Part shown: positions 23,894 through 31,906 of the stretch, piece by piece
Layout: every line of letters begins with the position of its first letter
Numbering within the stretch: position 1 is the first letter of the stretch
DNA from: an uncultured Bacteroidales bacterium
Lineage (GTDB): Bacteria; Bacteroidota; Bacteroidia; Bacteroidales; Paludibacteraceae
Direction of reading: 5' to 3'
DNA: 36,127 nucleotides
NCBI GenBank assembly: GCA_937872735.1
Contig: CALMUD010000231.1
Span: 1-36,127, forward strand
Notes under the pieces: generated by a model
What the model was told of the DNA's origin: nothing
Database searches by the model: none
The model's input: only the letters and a program-made list of their open reading frames with translations
Translations under genes and position numbers: made by a program

Positions 23894-24457
23894 ATGAGTT
23901 TTATATCTTATAATATCAAGCATGTAGCAATCGCTCTGGGAGCGGTTGCTATGTGCTTTTTTGCCTCGTGTGATGACAAAAAGGACGTAGAGGAGGCCCA
24001 TGTTGATAGGTCGAAACTTCCAACCATGAAGGCGCTGAATGTATCGACTCTTGTTTCTGATTCAGGCATTACCCGTTATAGGGCCACAACCCCAGTGTGG
24101 CTGGTCTATACCAAGGTGGCTTCTCCTTATTGGTCTTTCCCTAAAGGGGTGCGTTTGGAAAAATTCAGCACTGACCTAAAAACGGAGGCTAATATCTTTT
24201 GTGACAAGGCAACCTACACTACCAATCAGAAGCTTTGGCAACTGGATGGGAATGTGAGGGTGACCAACATCAAAGGAGAAAAGTTCAAAACAGACCAACT
24301 CTTTTGGGACCAGCAGAATGGCAAAGTCTATTCTGACAAGATGATAGAAATTCACCAGAAGGATTGCATCATCAAGGGGCATGGATTTGAGTCTAATGAG
24401 TCGATGACTCAGTATGTTATTCGGCATCCTGAGGGCATCATACCAGTTTCGGAGTAA
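23894..24457 (+). CDS. lptC: LPS export ABC transporter periplasmic protein LptC (lipoprotein-like)
   Basis: Bridges the inner-membrane LptB2FG transporter to the periplasmic LptA bridge during lipopolysaccharide export. It is 187 residues. The N-terminal hydrophobic helix (HVAIALGAVAMCFFASCDD) ends in ASC-D, a lipobox, so unlike E. coli LptC it may be lipid-anchored. The following beta-jellyroll region contains TTPVWLVYTKVASPYWSFPKGV, KATYTTNQKLWQLDGNVRVTNIKGEKFKTDQLFWDQ-type strands and KDCIIKGHGFESNESM, all typical of the LptC/OstA fold. It starts two bases after the TPR gene stop and is followed 17 bp later by a CNNM-type membrane protein. Confidence 0.92.
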   Translation: MSFISYNIKHVAIALGAVAMCFFASCDDKKDVEEAHVDRSKLPTMKALNVSTLVSDSGITRYRATTPVWLVYTKVASPYWSFPKGVRLEKFSTDLKTEANIFCDKATYTTNQKLWQLDGNVRVTNIKGEKFKTDQLFWDQQNGKVYSDKMIEIHQKDCIIKGHGFESNESMTQYVIRHPEGIIPVSE

Positions 24458-24474
24458 TTATTTCATGTGATTAA

Positions 24475-25716
24475 ATGGCAATAAATATTTTATTGATACT
24501 CTTATGGTCAATGCTGTTTTCATTTCTTTTTGGGGTGGAAATGGCATTTGCCTTTTCTAACCGTTTGCGGCTGCAATTGTCAAAAGATGAGAATTTGCAA
24601 AGTCGGATGCCTTCTTTCTTTTTCAAGCATTCTACTGTTTTTTCCAATATTCTCTTTCTGGCCGCCCTCGTTGTGTTTTATTTGTTCGTTCATCAGGTCT
24701 TTTGTCTGATGGAGGGGCATCAAGGCCTACTGTTGGTGGTGGTTCCTGTGTTATCTCTTCTGTTGTTGGTTGCGGCCACAGATGCCGTTCTCAGACTGAT
24801 TGACAAGATAAGTCCGACCTCATTTTTCATTGCCGTTTCTTCTCCCCTTTTCGTTTTCTATTGGATTCTTTATCCTGTGGAGCAGGTGCTGGTATCTATA
24901 GTATCCATGTTTGGCTTGCTGGTACGCCGTGACCGTTTGTCATTCAGCATCAACCGCATAGTTCGCAAGGAGGAGGAAGAATCTCAGCCAGTGACGGGTG
25001 GTGAAGAGTTTGGCAATGAGGTGAAAATGTTTCAGAATGCGCTCGATTTTTCCAAAATCAGGCTCAAGGATGCCATGGTGCCCCGTACCGAAATTGTGGC
25101 CGTTGACATAACAACCTCGTTGCCTGATTTGCGTTCTCTGTTCGTACAGTCTCACTTCTCCCGTATTCTCATTTACAAAGACAATATAGACAATGTGGTC
25201 GGCTATGTACATTCGGCCGATATGTTTGATAATCCGCAGAGTGTGGAGTCGATGCTCAATCCTATAATTGTGGTGCCTGAGATGATGACTGCCAATAAGT
25301 TGCTTCGCCTTTTTCTCAAGCAGAAGAAGAGTCTGGCCTTGGTGGTTGATGAGTTTGGCGGTACCTCGGGATTGCTCACGCTGGAGGATGTGATGGAGGA
25401 GATATTCGGTGAGATAGAAGATGAGCATGACGTAGAGGGTGACAGTGGCATTGTGTCAAAAAAAATCGGTCCTAACGAGTATCTGTTGTCCGGTCGTCTG
25501 GAGGTAGAGGATGTCAATGATAATTTTGGACTCAAATTGCCACTTAGTGACGATTATCTGACCATAGCAGGATTGGTGCTCGATGCCTTTGGATTTGTGC
25601 CGTCGGCCAATGCAGAAGTGACCATAGATAAACGTTTTGAGGTGAAAGTGATTCGTACCTCGGCGGTCCGTGTTGATTTGGTGCGTCTGACGGTCTTCCC
25701 GTCAGATGCAGAGTGA
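24475..25716 (+). CDS. CNNM/CBS-domain membrane protein (CorC/HlyC-like)
   Basis: Inner-membrane protein of 413 residues. A CNNM (DUF21) membrane domain with about four helices occupies 1-150, two CBS domains about 190-320 (DAMVPRTEIVAVDITT and VVPEMMTANKLLRLFLKQKK...LLTLEDVMEEIFGEIEDEHD), and a C-terminal CorC/HlyC domain about 330-413 (YLLSGRLEVEDVNDNFGLKL, DYLTIAGLVLDAFGFVP). The family includes Mg2+/Co2+ efflux-related proteins and the gliding-related GldE; the older hemolysin label is unsupported. It lies between lptC and aguB in the same run, with the aguB start only 25 bp downstream. Confidence 0.93.
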   Translation: MAINILLILLWSMLFSFLFGVEMAFAFSNRLRLQLSKDENLQSRMPSFFFKHSTVFSNILFLAALVVFYLFVHQVFCLMEGHQGLLLVVVPVLSLLLLVAATDAVLRLIDKISPTSFFIAVSSPLFVFYWILYPVEQVLVSIVSMFGLLVRRDRLSFSINRIVRKEEEESQPVTGGEEFGNEVKMFQNALDFSKIRLKDAMVPRTEIVAVDITTSLPDLRSLFVQSHFSRILIYKDNIDNVVGYVHSADMFDNPQSVESMLNPIIVVPEMMTANKLLRLFLKQKKSLALVVDEFGGTSGLLTLEDVMEEIFGEIEDEHDVEGDSGIVSKKIGPNEYLLSGRLEVEDVNDNFGLKLPLSDDYLTIAGLVLDAFGFVPSANAEVTIDKRFEVKVIRTSAVRVDLVRLTVFPSDAE

Positions 25717-25741
25717 TTTTTATGTAAAAATCTTAGGAAGT

Positions 25742-26620
25742 ATGAAATTAGGTATAGTTCAACAGTCCAATACGGGCGATGTAAGGCAGAATAAGGAACA
25801 TTTGATGGCTGGCATACGTCAGTGTGCATCGATGGGGGCCCAGCTGGTAGTGTTGCAGGAATTGCACAACAGTTTGTATTTCTGTCAGACTGAGGATGTG
25901 AATGCTTTTTCGTTGGCGGAGTCCATTCCAGGTCCGTCCACTGATGAATTCGGGACTTTAGCCAAGGAGTTGGGTGTCGTGCTTGTCATATCGCTGTTTG
26001 AACGTCGGGCAGCTGGCTTATATCACAATACGGCGGTGGTATTGGAGCGTGATGGCTCCATAGCCGGCATTTATCGAAAAATGCACATTCCGGATGACCC
26101 TGCCTATTATGAAAAATTCTATTTTACGCCAGGTGACTTGGGCTTTCATGCCATACAGACCTCGGTAGGACGTCTGGGGGTGATGGTGTGCTGGGACCAA
26201 TGGTATCCGGAGGCTGCACGACTTATGGCTTTGGATGGCGCTGAGGTCATTATATATCCTACCGCCATAGGGTGGGATGAGGGTGATACACCAGCCGAGA
26301 AGATGCGTCAGACGGATGCGTGGATGCTGGTGCAGCGCGGACATGCCGTGGCGAATGGTTGCTATGTGGTGGCCGTGAATCGAACGGGATATGAGCCAGA
26401 CCCATCTGGAGTCACTTCGGGTATCAAGTTTTGGGGCAACAGTTTCGTGGCAGGTCCACAGGGTGAGCTGCTGCTGCATGCCTCCCCACTAAAGGAAGAG
26501 TGTCTTGTTACCGATATATCGTTGCCTCATGAGGAGGATGTCCGCCGCATTTGGCCCTTCTTTCGTGACCGCCGCATAGAGGAGTTTGGTGAACTGACCA
26601 AGCGGTTCCGCCAAAAGTGA
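25742..26620 (+). CDS. aguB: N-carbamoylputrescine amidase (nitrilase superfamily)
   Basis: Hydrolyses N-carbamoylputrescine to putrescine, CO2 and ammonia in the agmatine route of polyamine synthesis. It is 292 residues, the normal size. The nitrilase triad is Glu40 (LQELHN), Lys113 (YRKMHIPDDP) and Cys150 (MVCWDQWYPE). YYEKFYFTPGD and FWGNSFVAGPQG are AguB-specific features. I start at the ATG at 25742, since the in-frame codon at 25706 overlaps the upstream gene and adds non-family residues. Its usual partner agmatine deiminase is not in the window. The stop codon is one base from the stop of the convergent permease gene, with no visible terminator. Confidence 0.93.
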   Translation: MKLGIVQQSNTGDVRQNKEHLMAGIRQCASMGAQLVVLQELHNSLYFCQTEDVNAFSLAESIPGPSTDEFGTLAKELGVVLVISLFERRAAGLYHNTAVVLERDGSIAGIYRKMHIPDDPAYYEKFYFTPGDLGFHAIQTSVGRLGVMVCWDQWYPEAARLMALDGAEVIIYPTAIGWDEGDTPAEKMRQTDAWMLVQRGHAVANGCYVVAVNRTGYEPDPSGVTSGIKFWGNSFVAGPQGELLLHASPLKEECLVTDISLPHEEDVRRIWPFFRDRRIEEFGELTKRFRQK

Positions 26621-26621
26621 T

Positions 26622-27875
26622 TTATTCAAACCTCATGGTCTCGGTTGGACTTACCTTGGTGATGATGTAGGAAGGACCGACCAGCATCAGCAGAGCTGTG
26701 CAGAAGGCTGCCGCATTTATCAGCAGCCAGTTGATGAAACTGATGGAGATAGGTACCGTGCTGACATAATAAACTTCGGGGTCCAGCTGTATGATGCCGA
26801 AATAGTGCTGTATGGCGCATATTGCCAATGCTATGACATTGCCGAGCAGCATCCCCTTGCCCACCAGAAAACAGGCTTGATATAAGAAAATCTTGCGGAT
26901 GCTCCAGTCCTCAGCTCCCATTGATTTCAGCAGTCCTATCATTTTTGTCTTTTCCAATATCAGAATCAGCAGTCCCGAAATAATGGTGAATCCTGCCACC
27001 AACGCCATCAGCACCAAGATGATAACAACATTCACATCAAGCATATCCAGCCAATTGAATATTTGAGGATTTATCTCCTTGATGCTGCGCACGTTATAAG
27101 AGTCGCCCGTCTTTGAATCGTATTTGTTGCCCACGGCTCCGAACACCTCATTGCTGGCCTTGTCGAGGTCGTCGTAGTCCTTAATCAGAATCTCCAGTCC
27201 TCCTATCTGGTTGTCGTCCCATCCGTTTAGCCTTTGCACATGTTTTATGTCGCCAATCACCACCATTTTGTCGTAGTCGCTGAACCCGGTGGAGTAGATG
27301 CCACAAACCCTCAGTGCGCGTACTCTTACCTTTCCATTGATGATGAAGTAAGTGGGAATCTTGTCACCCACTTTCAGTTTAAGCATATTGGCTATTTTCT
27401 GTGATATCACCACCTGGTTGGAAGTGCTGTCGTTGCTGATGCGTGGCACTTGTCCGGCTTTCAGATTGCTCTGGAAGAAAGACCAGTCGAAATCTGGGCC
27501 GACACCTTTCAGCACCACCCCCTGAAATTCGTCTTTCGTCTTCATGATGCCAGGTTGGTTGGCAAAAACCTGAACGTGCCTGACGTCGGTCAATCCCCCA
27601 ATCTGTTTGGTCAGTCCTGCATCTATGCTCATGGGTTTTACCTCGTAGCTCTTTTCTCCTAGATTGATGCCGACCTGAATGTGAGAGCCGAATCCTATCA
27701 ACTTGTTGCGGACTTCCTGCTTGAAGCCAACAACAATGCCGACTGACAGAATCATTACAGTCAGTCCGATGGCTACGCCAGCAATGGCAATCTTGACGGC
27801 GGGTTTCGATACTTGTTGGTTTCCCTTTTTTTGCCCGAAATGGATACGTCGGGCAATGAATAGTTCAAAATTCAT
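26622..27875 (-). CDS. FtsX-family ABC permease, LolC/LolE-like (lipoprotein release)
   Basis: A 417-residue inner-membrane permease with the MacB/LolCE layout. The first helix is at about 40-62 (IAIAGVAIGLTVMILSVGIVVGF), followed by a periplasmic domain of about 200 residues and three C-terminal helices (VNVVIILVLMALVAGFTIISGLLILIL, then two more) within an FtsX domain. FELFIARRIHFG at the N-terminus and IGLLKSMGAEDWSIRKIFLYQA in the coupling region are LolC/E hallmarks. Lipoprotein sorting to the outer membrane is the likely role. I take the ATG at 27875; the upstream TTG would add only four residues. A terminator hairpin ends about 15 bp before the start. Confidence 0.9.
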   Translation of the reverse strand: MNFELFIARRIHFGQKKGNQQVSKPAVKIAIAGVAIGLTVMILSVGIVVGFKQEVRNKLIGFGSHIQVGINLGEKSYEVKPMSIDAGLTKQIGGLTDVRHVQVFANQPGIMKTKDEFQGVVLKGVGPDFDWSFFQSNLKAGQVPRISNDSTSNQVVISQKIANMLKLKVGDKIPTYFIINGKVRVRALRVCGIYSTGFSDYDKMVVIGDIKHVQRLNGWDDNQIGGLEILIKDYDDLDKASNEVFGAVGNKYDSKTGDSYNVRSIKEINPQIFNWLDMLDVNVVIILVLMALVAGFTIISGLLILILEKTKMIGLLKSMGAEDWSIRKIFLYQACFLVGKGMLLGNVIALAICAIQHYFGIIQLDPEVYYVSTVPISISFINWLLINAAAFCTALLMLVGPSYIITKVSPTETMRFE

Positions 27876-27890
27876 TAATATGAGCAATAA

Positions 27891-27920
27891 AAAAGCACAA
27901 AGGCCATCCTCTGTGCTTTT
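27891..27920 (-). terminator. Intrinsic terminator after the aminotransferase, just upstream of the LolC/E-like gene
   Basis: AAAAGCACAAAGG (27891-27903) pairs with CCTCTGTGCTTTT (27908-27920) with one mismatch and a CCAT loop. On the minus strand a TTTTTTATTG tail follows. The next minus-strand start codon is at 27875, so the hairpin sits in the 5' region of the permease gene. Confidence 0.85.
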
Positions 27921-27953
27921 ATGTTATTATAAATAGGGTGAAAAGGTCACCAC

Positions 27954-29168
27954 TTATTTTCGGATGTCGACGGTGCGTCCAGGATAAACCTCAAGAGCTT
28001 GGCGCAGCACAAAAAGCGCTTTTGCAAGGTCTTCCTTTGAGATGGCATAGGCAATGCGCACCTCGTCCTTACCCAAGGCATCGCTGGTATAGAATCCCCG
28101 AGCGGGAGCCAGCATCACTGTTTGTCCCTCGTATTGGAAATCCTCGAGCAGCCAGCGGCAGAACACTTCAGAGTCGTCGATAGGCAGGCGGGCTACTGTG
28201 TAGAAAGCTCCCATCGGGATAGGAGAGTAGACGCCAGGAATACGGTTCAAACCGTCAATCAGGAATTTCCGTCTCTCTTCATATTCCTTATATACGTCCA
28301 GCATATATTCATCGGAAGTGCCATCAATGGAAGCCTCTGCCACCATCTGTCCAATAAGCGGCGGGCAGAGTCTGGCTTGACAGAACTTCATGACATTCTT
28401 CTTTACGTCCTCATTTTTTGATACCAATGCACCCACACGCAATCCACATTCGCTGTATCTTTTTGATACGGAGTCGAACAATACCACGTTATTCTCGATG
28501 CCTTTCAAGTGGAAGGCAGAGATGTAAGGAGCCCCTGAATAGCAGAACTCACGGTAAACCTCATCAGAGAAAAGGAACAAGTCGTATTTTTTTACAAGGT
28601 CCCTAATCTGGTTCAGTTCATCGCGGCTGTAGAGATAACCCGTCGGGTTGTTAGGGTTGCAAATCAGAATGCCCTTGGTGCGTGGGGTAATCATTTCCTC
28701 AATCTGGTCGATGTGAGGCAGATGGAACCCCTCCTCGATGGTGGAAACCACCGGCTTGACCACTGCGCCGCACGCAACGGCAAAGGCGGTATAGTTGGCG
28801 TAGGCAGGCTCGGGGACGATAATCTCGTCACCTGGGTCCAGACAAGTCATGAAAGTGAAATTCACCGCCTCAGATCCACCGCAAGTAATGATGATGTCGT
28901 CGGCGGTGACATCGATATTGAATTTATGGTAATAGTTGGCCAGCTTTTGCCGAAGGCTGAGAATTCCATTGCTGGGAGTGTAAGCCAACACGTCCATTTT
29001 AATATTCTTGAGTGATTCCAGCGCCACCGCCGGAGTCTTGATGTCGGGCTGACCGATGTTCAAGTGATACACTTTTATACCCTTGGCCTCTGCTTGATTG
29101 GCAAAAGGAGCCAGCTTGCGAATAGGCGAAGCTGGCATCGAAAGTCCTCGTAATGATGTCTGTGGCAT
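27954..29168 (-). CDS. PLP-dependent aminotransferase, class I/II (aspartate-type fold)
   Basis: A 404-residue fold-type I enzyme. NIGQPDIKTP at about 37-46, TCGGSEAVNFT at 95-105, NPNNPTG at 171-177, SDEVYREF at 201-208, the PLP lysine K236 in SVSKRYSECGLRVGA, and a C-terminal substrate carboxylate arginine in EVRIAYA are all present. Substrate preference (aspartate, aromatic, branched-chain, or DAP-related) cannot be told from motifs alone. The start at ATG 29168 is preferred over the upstream in-frame TTG at 29177. The promoter element at 29209-29216 and the terminator at 27891-27920 mark it as monocistronic. Confidence 0.93.
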   Translation of the reverse strand: MPQTSLRGLSMPASPIRKLAPFANQAEAKGIKVYHLNIGQPDIKTPAVALESLKNIKMDVLAYTPSNGILSLRQKLANYYHKFNIDVTADDIIITCGGSEAVNFTFMTCLDPGDEIIVPEPAYANYTAFAVACGAVVKPVVSTIEEGFHLPHIDQIEEMITPRTKGILICNPNNPTGYLYSRDELNQIRDLVKKYDLFLFSDEVYREFCYSGAPYISAFHLKGIENNVVLFDSVSKRYSECGLRVGALVSKNEDVKKNVMKFCQARLCPPLIGQMVAEASIDGTSDEYMLDVYKEYEERRKFLIDGLNRIPGVYSPIPMGAFYTVARLPIDDSEVFCRWLLEDFQYEGQTVMLAPARGFYTSDALGKDEVRIAYAISKEDLAKALFVLRQALEVYPGRTVDIRK

Positions 29169-29208
29169 TATAGTCAAATAACTAATTAATATCTCGCAAT
29201 TTGAAAGG

Positions 29209-29216
29209 CAAATTTA
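29209..29216 (-). promoter_or_regulatory. Bacteroidetes-type -7 element for the aminotransferase
   Basis: Reads TAAATTTG on the minus strand (match to TAnnTTTG), with CTTG 20 bp upstream in the -33 position. The leader is about 35 nt to the ATG at 29168. Confidence 0.5.
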
Positions 29217-29273
29217 TTAAAATCAAATCCCAAAATCAAGTTTTATTTGAGTAATAATGTTCCAAATTATTAT

Positions 29274-29281
29274 TATATTTG
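29274..29281 (+). promoter_or_regulatory. Bacteroidetes-type -7 element driving the candidate small RNA or zap leader
   Basis: TATATTTG is an exact TAnnTTTG match, with TTTG at 29246-29249. The spacing of 24 bp is a little long. It is divergent from the aminotransferase promoter and lies about 205 bp upstream of the first good start codon. Confidence 0.45.
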
Positions 29282-29287
29282 TGAACC

Positions 29288-29407
29288 TTAATTTTTATAC
29301 TCTAAAATTAGACTGACTGTTGCCAGTCGATTGCTTGCAATTGTTTGCAAATGTTGCAGGCAAAAAAAAGTGCATCTCTCCCGATGGAGGGATGCACTTC
29401 ATTTTTT
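29288..29407 (+). ncRNA. Candidate ~120-nt small RNA, or attenuated leader of the zap-rny operon
   Basis: Non-coding stretch bounded by an exact -7 element (29274-29281) and a strong terminator (29368-29407). It contains potential local structure: GACTG...CAGTC at about 29311-29328, and repeated TTGCAA/TTTGCAAA blocks between 29331 and 29360. No start codon in it leads to a plausible protein; the only long frame through it is N-terminal junk relative to the coiled-coil gene. I cannot match it to a named RNA family. The sequence does not decide between an independent sRNA and a leader. Confidence 0.35.
29368..29407. terminator. Strong bidirectional intrinsic terminator
   Basis: A continuous 14-bp stem: AAGTGCATCTCTCC (29368-29381) pairs with GGAGGGATGCACTT (29386-29399), one G-T pair, with a CGAT tetraloop. 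The plus strand continues CATTTTTTG, and the minus strand continues TTTTTTTTG. It lies 80 bp before the start of the coiled-coil gene and opposite no minus-strand gene end, so it is not simply the end of a neighbouring ORF. Confidence 0.88.
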
Positions 29408-29486
29408 GTGTTTTTTCCACCTTATATTGTCAAGATTCTTCTTTTTTCCATTTATTTGTGCTAAATTCGCACTGAATTTTAGCAAT

Positions 29487-29780
29487 ATGGCTGCACAGCA
29501 AAATGATTTGTTACAAGGTTTGTCTGCTGAAATTGACCGCTTGAAGTCCTTGTATGAGGAGGTTAAGCGTCAAAACTCAGATTTAAGCAACCAACTCGAT
29601 GCGAAAAACATTGAGATTGCGGATGCAACTCTTCGTATAAAAGAGTTGGAGCGCAAAAATCAGACAATAAAAGCTGTCAAACTCAATTCGTTCTCGTTGG
29701 ACGATGCGATATGTAGCAGAGCCGAACTGCTAGGATTGGTGCGGGAAATTGATAAATGTATTGCCCTTTTGAACAAGTAA
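29487..29780 (+). CDS. Small coiled-coil protein, ZapB-like by context
   Basis: A 97-residue protein, MAAQQNDLLQGLSAEIDRLK onward, with heptad-like helix from about 8 to 63 (EIDRLKSLYEEVKRQNSDLS, AKNIEIADATLRIKELERK) and a short C-terminal helical part ending LVREIDKCIALLNK. There is no signal peptide. The frame extends upstream to 29331, but those residues read as non-coding sequence across the terminator, so the ATG at 29487 is chosen. It is 4 bp upstream of zapA. A small coiled-coil gene paired with zapA suggests a ZapB-like function in organising FtsZ, which is inference from context and shape. Confidence 0.8.
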   Translation: MAAQQNDLLQGLSAEIDRLKSLYEEVKRQNSDLSNQLDAKNIEIADATLRIKELERKNQTIKAVKLNSFSLDDAICSRAELLGLVREIDKCIALLNK

Positions 29781-29784
29781 TCTG

Positions 29785-30081
29785 ATGAGCCAGAATAAGG
29801 AAAAAATGGAACTTTCTATAGGTAGCGTTAATATTAATGTTATCGTTCCGTTGGACCAGCAGAAGCTATACACAGATGCTTGCGAATTGGTTAATAATAG
29901 GCTGACTGAATATCAGAAAGTTCAGAATGCCAGAGGTTTGGATTATCAGTTATCGTTGGTGGCTCTTGAATTGGCCCTCGATCAACTGAGCGAAAAATCA
30001 CACACGATTGAGGCAGAGGAGAATCTGCGTAAGATGATGTCTTCACTCTCTGCTTACCTTGATAAGGAGGAAAACCTTTAG
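29785..30081 (+). CDS. zapA: Cell division protein ZapA
   Basis: FtsZ-bundling protein that stabilises the Z-ring. It is 98 residues, typical length. The N-terminal beta-alpha-beta head has the family pattern ([36 protein letters not shown]) and the C-terminal half is a long helix ([29 protein letters not shown]). The start at 29785 gives [10 protein letters not shown]; the internal Met8 is an alternative. It probably belongs to the same transcript as the coiled-coil gene, with rny 110 bp downstream. Confidence 0.9.
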   Translation: MSQNKEKMELSIGSVNINVIVPLDQQKLYTDACELVNNRLTEYQKVQNARGLDYQLSLVALELALDQLSEKSHTIEAEENLRKMMSSLSAYLDKEENL

Positions 30082-30191
30082 CTTTTATCAGTATTCCATT
30101 TTATTTCGAGGTTTACGCCCGCATTGCTGCCCATTGTTACGAGTGGACAGGGTGCATCTTATATATTAATTTAATTTTTCAATATTTTCAA
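30082..30191. other. 110-bp spacer between zapA and rny, possible structured leader
   Basis: The left 65 bp are less AT-rich than the surrounding spacers and contain CTGCCCA...TGGACAG partial pairing (about 30126-30149) around TTGTTACGAG. The right 40 bp are AT-rich. In E. coli the 6S RNA gene follows zapA, so I looked for it, but this spacer is too short and shows no closing stem or terminator. No named family is recognised. Confidence 0.25.
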
Positions 30192-31727
30192 ATGATTCTG
30201 TATATTATAATTGGTATTGGCGCTTTGCTCTTAGGGGGCGGCGGTGTTTGGTTCCTCTCCAACACTGTTCTCAAATCGCGCACTCAGAATATTATCGCTG
30301 AAGCTGAGAATGAGGCTAAAGTGTTGAAGGATAAAAAGATGCTTGAGGTGAAGGAAAAATTCATCTCAATGAAGAATGATTACGACCTTCAGGTGAATCA
30401 GCGCAATTCCAAATTGCAACAGGCTGAGGCCCGTATGCGCCAGCGTGAACAGCAGGTCAATCAACTCCAGTCGGAGGCTGCAAAGAGCAAGGCTGAGAAT
30501 GATTCCATCCGCGACAATCTGAAAAACCAGCAGTCTATTCTTGAACAGCGCAAGCAGGAACTTGAGAAGTTCCGTCATCAGGAGAATGAACGTCTCGAGG
30601 TGATTTCTGGTTACTCGGCTGCTGAGGCCAAGGAGAAATTGATTGAGTCGATGAAGGAAGAGGCCAAGACGGATGCCATGGCTTTTGTCAACGAAATAAT
30701 GGAAGAGGCCAAGATGAATGCTAATAAGGAAGCCAAGAAGATAGTTATCCAGACTATCCAGCGTGTGGCTACCGAGGCTGCCATCGAAAATTCAGTTTCG
30801 GTTTTCAATATTGATTCCGATGAACTGAAGGGCCGTATCATTGGCCGTGAGGGCCGCAACATCAGAGCCTTGGAGGCTGCTACGGGGGTTGAAATCATTG
30901 TTGATGATACGCCCGATGCCATTGTCCTTTCTGCCTTCGACCCTGTCCGCCGTGAGGTGGCTCGTCTGGCACTTCATCAGCTGGTTACCGATGGCCGTAT
31001 CCATCCTGCCCGCATCGAGGAGGTGGTAGCCAAGGTAAAGAAACAAGTGGAGGATGAAATAGTGGAGACGGGTAAACGTACCACTATCGATTTGGGTATC
31101 CATGGATTGCATCCTGATTTGGTTCGTCTTATCGGAAAAATGAAGTACCGCTCTTCGTATGGTCAGAACCTGTTGCAGCATGCCCGCGAAACGGCTAACC
31201 TTTGTGCGGTTATGGCATCAGAACTTGGATTGAATCCTAGCAAGGCCAAACGTGCCGGTTTGCTCCACGATATAGGAAAGGTGCCTGATGATGAGCCAGA
31301 ATTGCCACACGCTATTCTGGGTATGAAGCTGGCTGAGAAGTACAAGGAGAAACCAGATATCTGCAATGCCATTGGTGCCCACCACGATGAAGTGGAGATG
31401 GAAACCCTTATTGCTCCTATCGTGCAGGCTTGTGATGCCATTTCGGGAGCCCGTCCTGGTGCCCGCCGCGAAATTGTGGAGGCCTATATCAAGCGACTGA
31501 ACGATTTGGAGAAATTGGCTTCGGCTTACCCTGGTGTGCTCAAGACTTATGCCATTCAGGCAGGTCGTGAACTCCGTGTGATTGTTGGTGCTGATAAGAT
31601 TGATGATAAGGAGGCAGAAAAACTCTCTTACGAAATTGCCAAGAAGATTCAGGATGAGATGACTTATCCTGGTCAGGTCAAGATTACTGTCATACGCGAG
31701 ACGCGTGCAGTAAGTTACGCCAAGTAA
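30192..31727 (+). CDS. rny: Ribonuclease Y
   Basis: Membrane-anchored endoribonuclease that starts mRNA decay. The 511 residues show an N-terminal membrane helix ([21 protein letters not shown]), a long charged coiled coil to about 200, a KH domain with [19 protein letters not shown] at about 214-232, and an HD domain with the metal-binding pair at about 359-360 in [27 protein letters not shown] and [16 protein letters not shown] follow. The order is typical of RNase Y, common in Firmicutes and Bacteroidetes. It is followed by a strong bidirectional terminator at 31746-31785. Confidence 0.98.
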   Translation: MILYIIIGIGALLLGGGGVWFLSNTVLKSRTQNIIAEAENEAKVLKDKKMLEVKEKFISMKNDYDLQVNQRNSKLQQAEARMRQREQQVNQLQSEAAKSKAENDSIRDNLKNQQSILEQRKQELEKFRHQENERLEVISGYSAAEAKEKLIESMKEEAKTDAMAFVNEIMEEAKMNANKEAKKIVIQTIQRVATEAAIENSVSVFNIDSDELKGRIIGREGRNIRALEAATGVEIIVDDTPDAIVLSAFDPVRREVARLALHQLVTDGRIHPARIEEVVAKVKKQVEDEIVETGKRTTIDLGIHGLHPDLVRLIGKMKYRSSYGQNLLQHARETANLCAVMASELGLNPSKAKRAGLLHDIGKVPDDEPELPHAILGMKLAEKYKEKPDICNAIGAHHDEVEMETLIAPIVQACDAISGARPGARREIVEAYIKRLNDLEKLASAYPGVLKTYAIQAGRELRVIVGADKIDDKEAEKLSYEIAKKIQDEMTYPGQVKITVIRETRAVSYAK

Positions 31728-31745
31728 ATAGCGAAACTTAGAATA

Positions 31746-31785
31746 AACAGCGGGGGCTGCATCCATTGATGCAACCCCCGCTGTT
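31746..31785. terminator. Intrinsic terminator after rny
   Basis: AACAGCGGGGG (31746-31756) pairs perfectly with CCCCCGCTGTT (31775-31785), and the interior TGCATC/GATGCA extends the stem. A GTTTTATTT tail follows. The next 120 bp up to the metH stop (31907) hold no recognisable feature. Confidence 0.92.
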
Positions 31786-31906
31786 GTTTTATTTACCATG
31801 TTTCGCCTTTTGATGCCGACGTTGGGTGGTCAGGAGGTTTTGCTCTGTGTTATCTCCCTCTGTGTTGATTTTAGCGTCAGTGCATCAGCGTCTTGATGGA
31901 AGGTGG

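Noticed and set aside
30082..30191. 6S RNA gene after zapA, as in E. coli
   Set aside because: The spacer is 110 bp, with no long closing stem, no promoter match and no terminator; kept only as a spacer worth an Infernal search.
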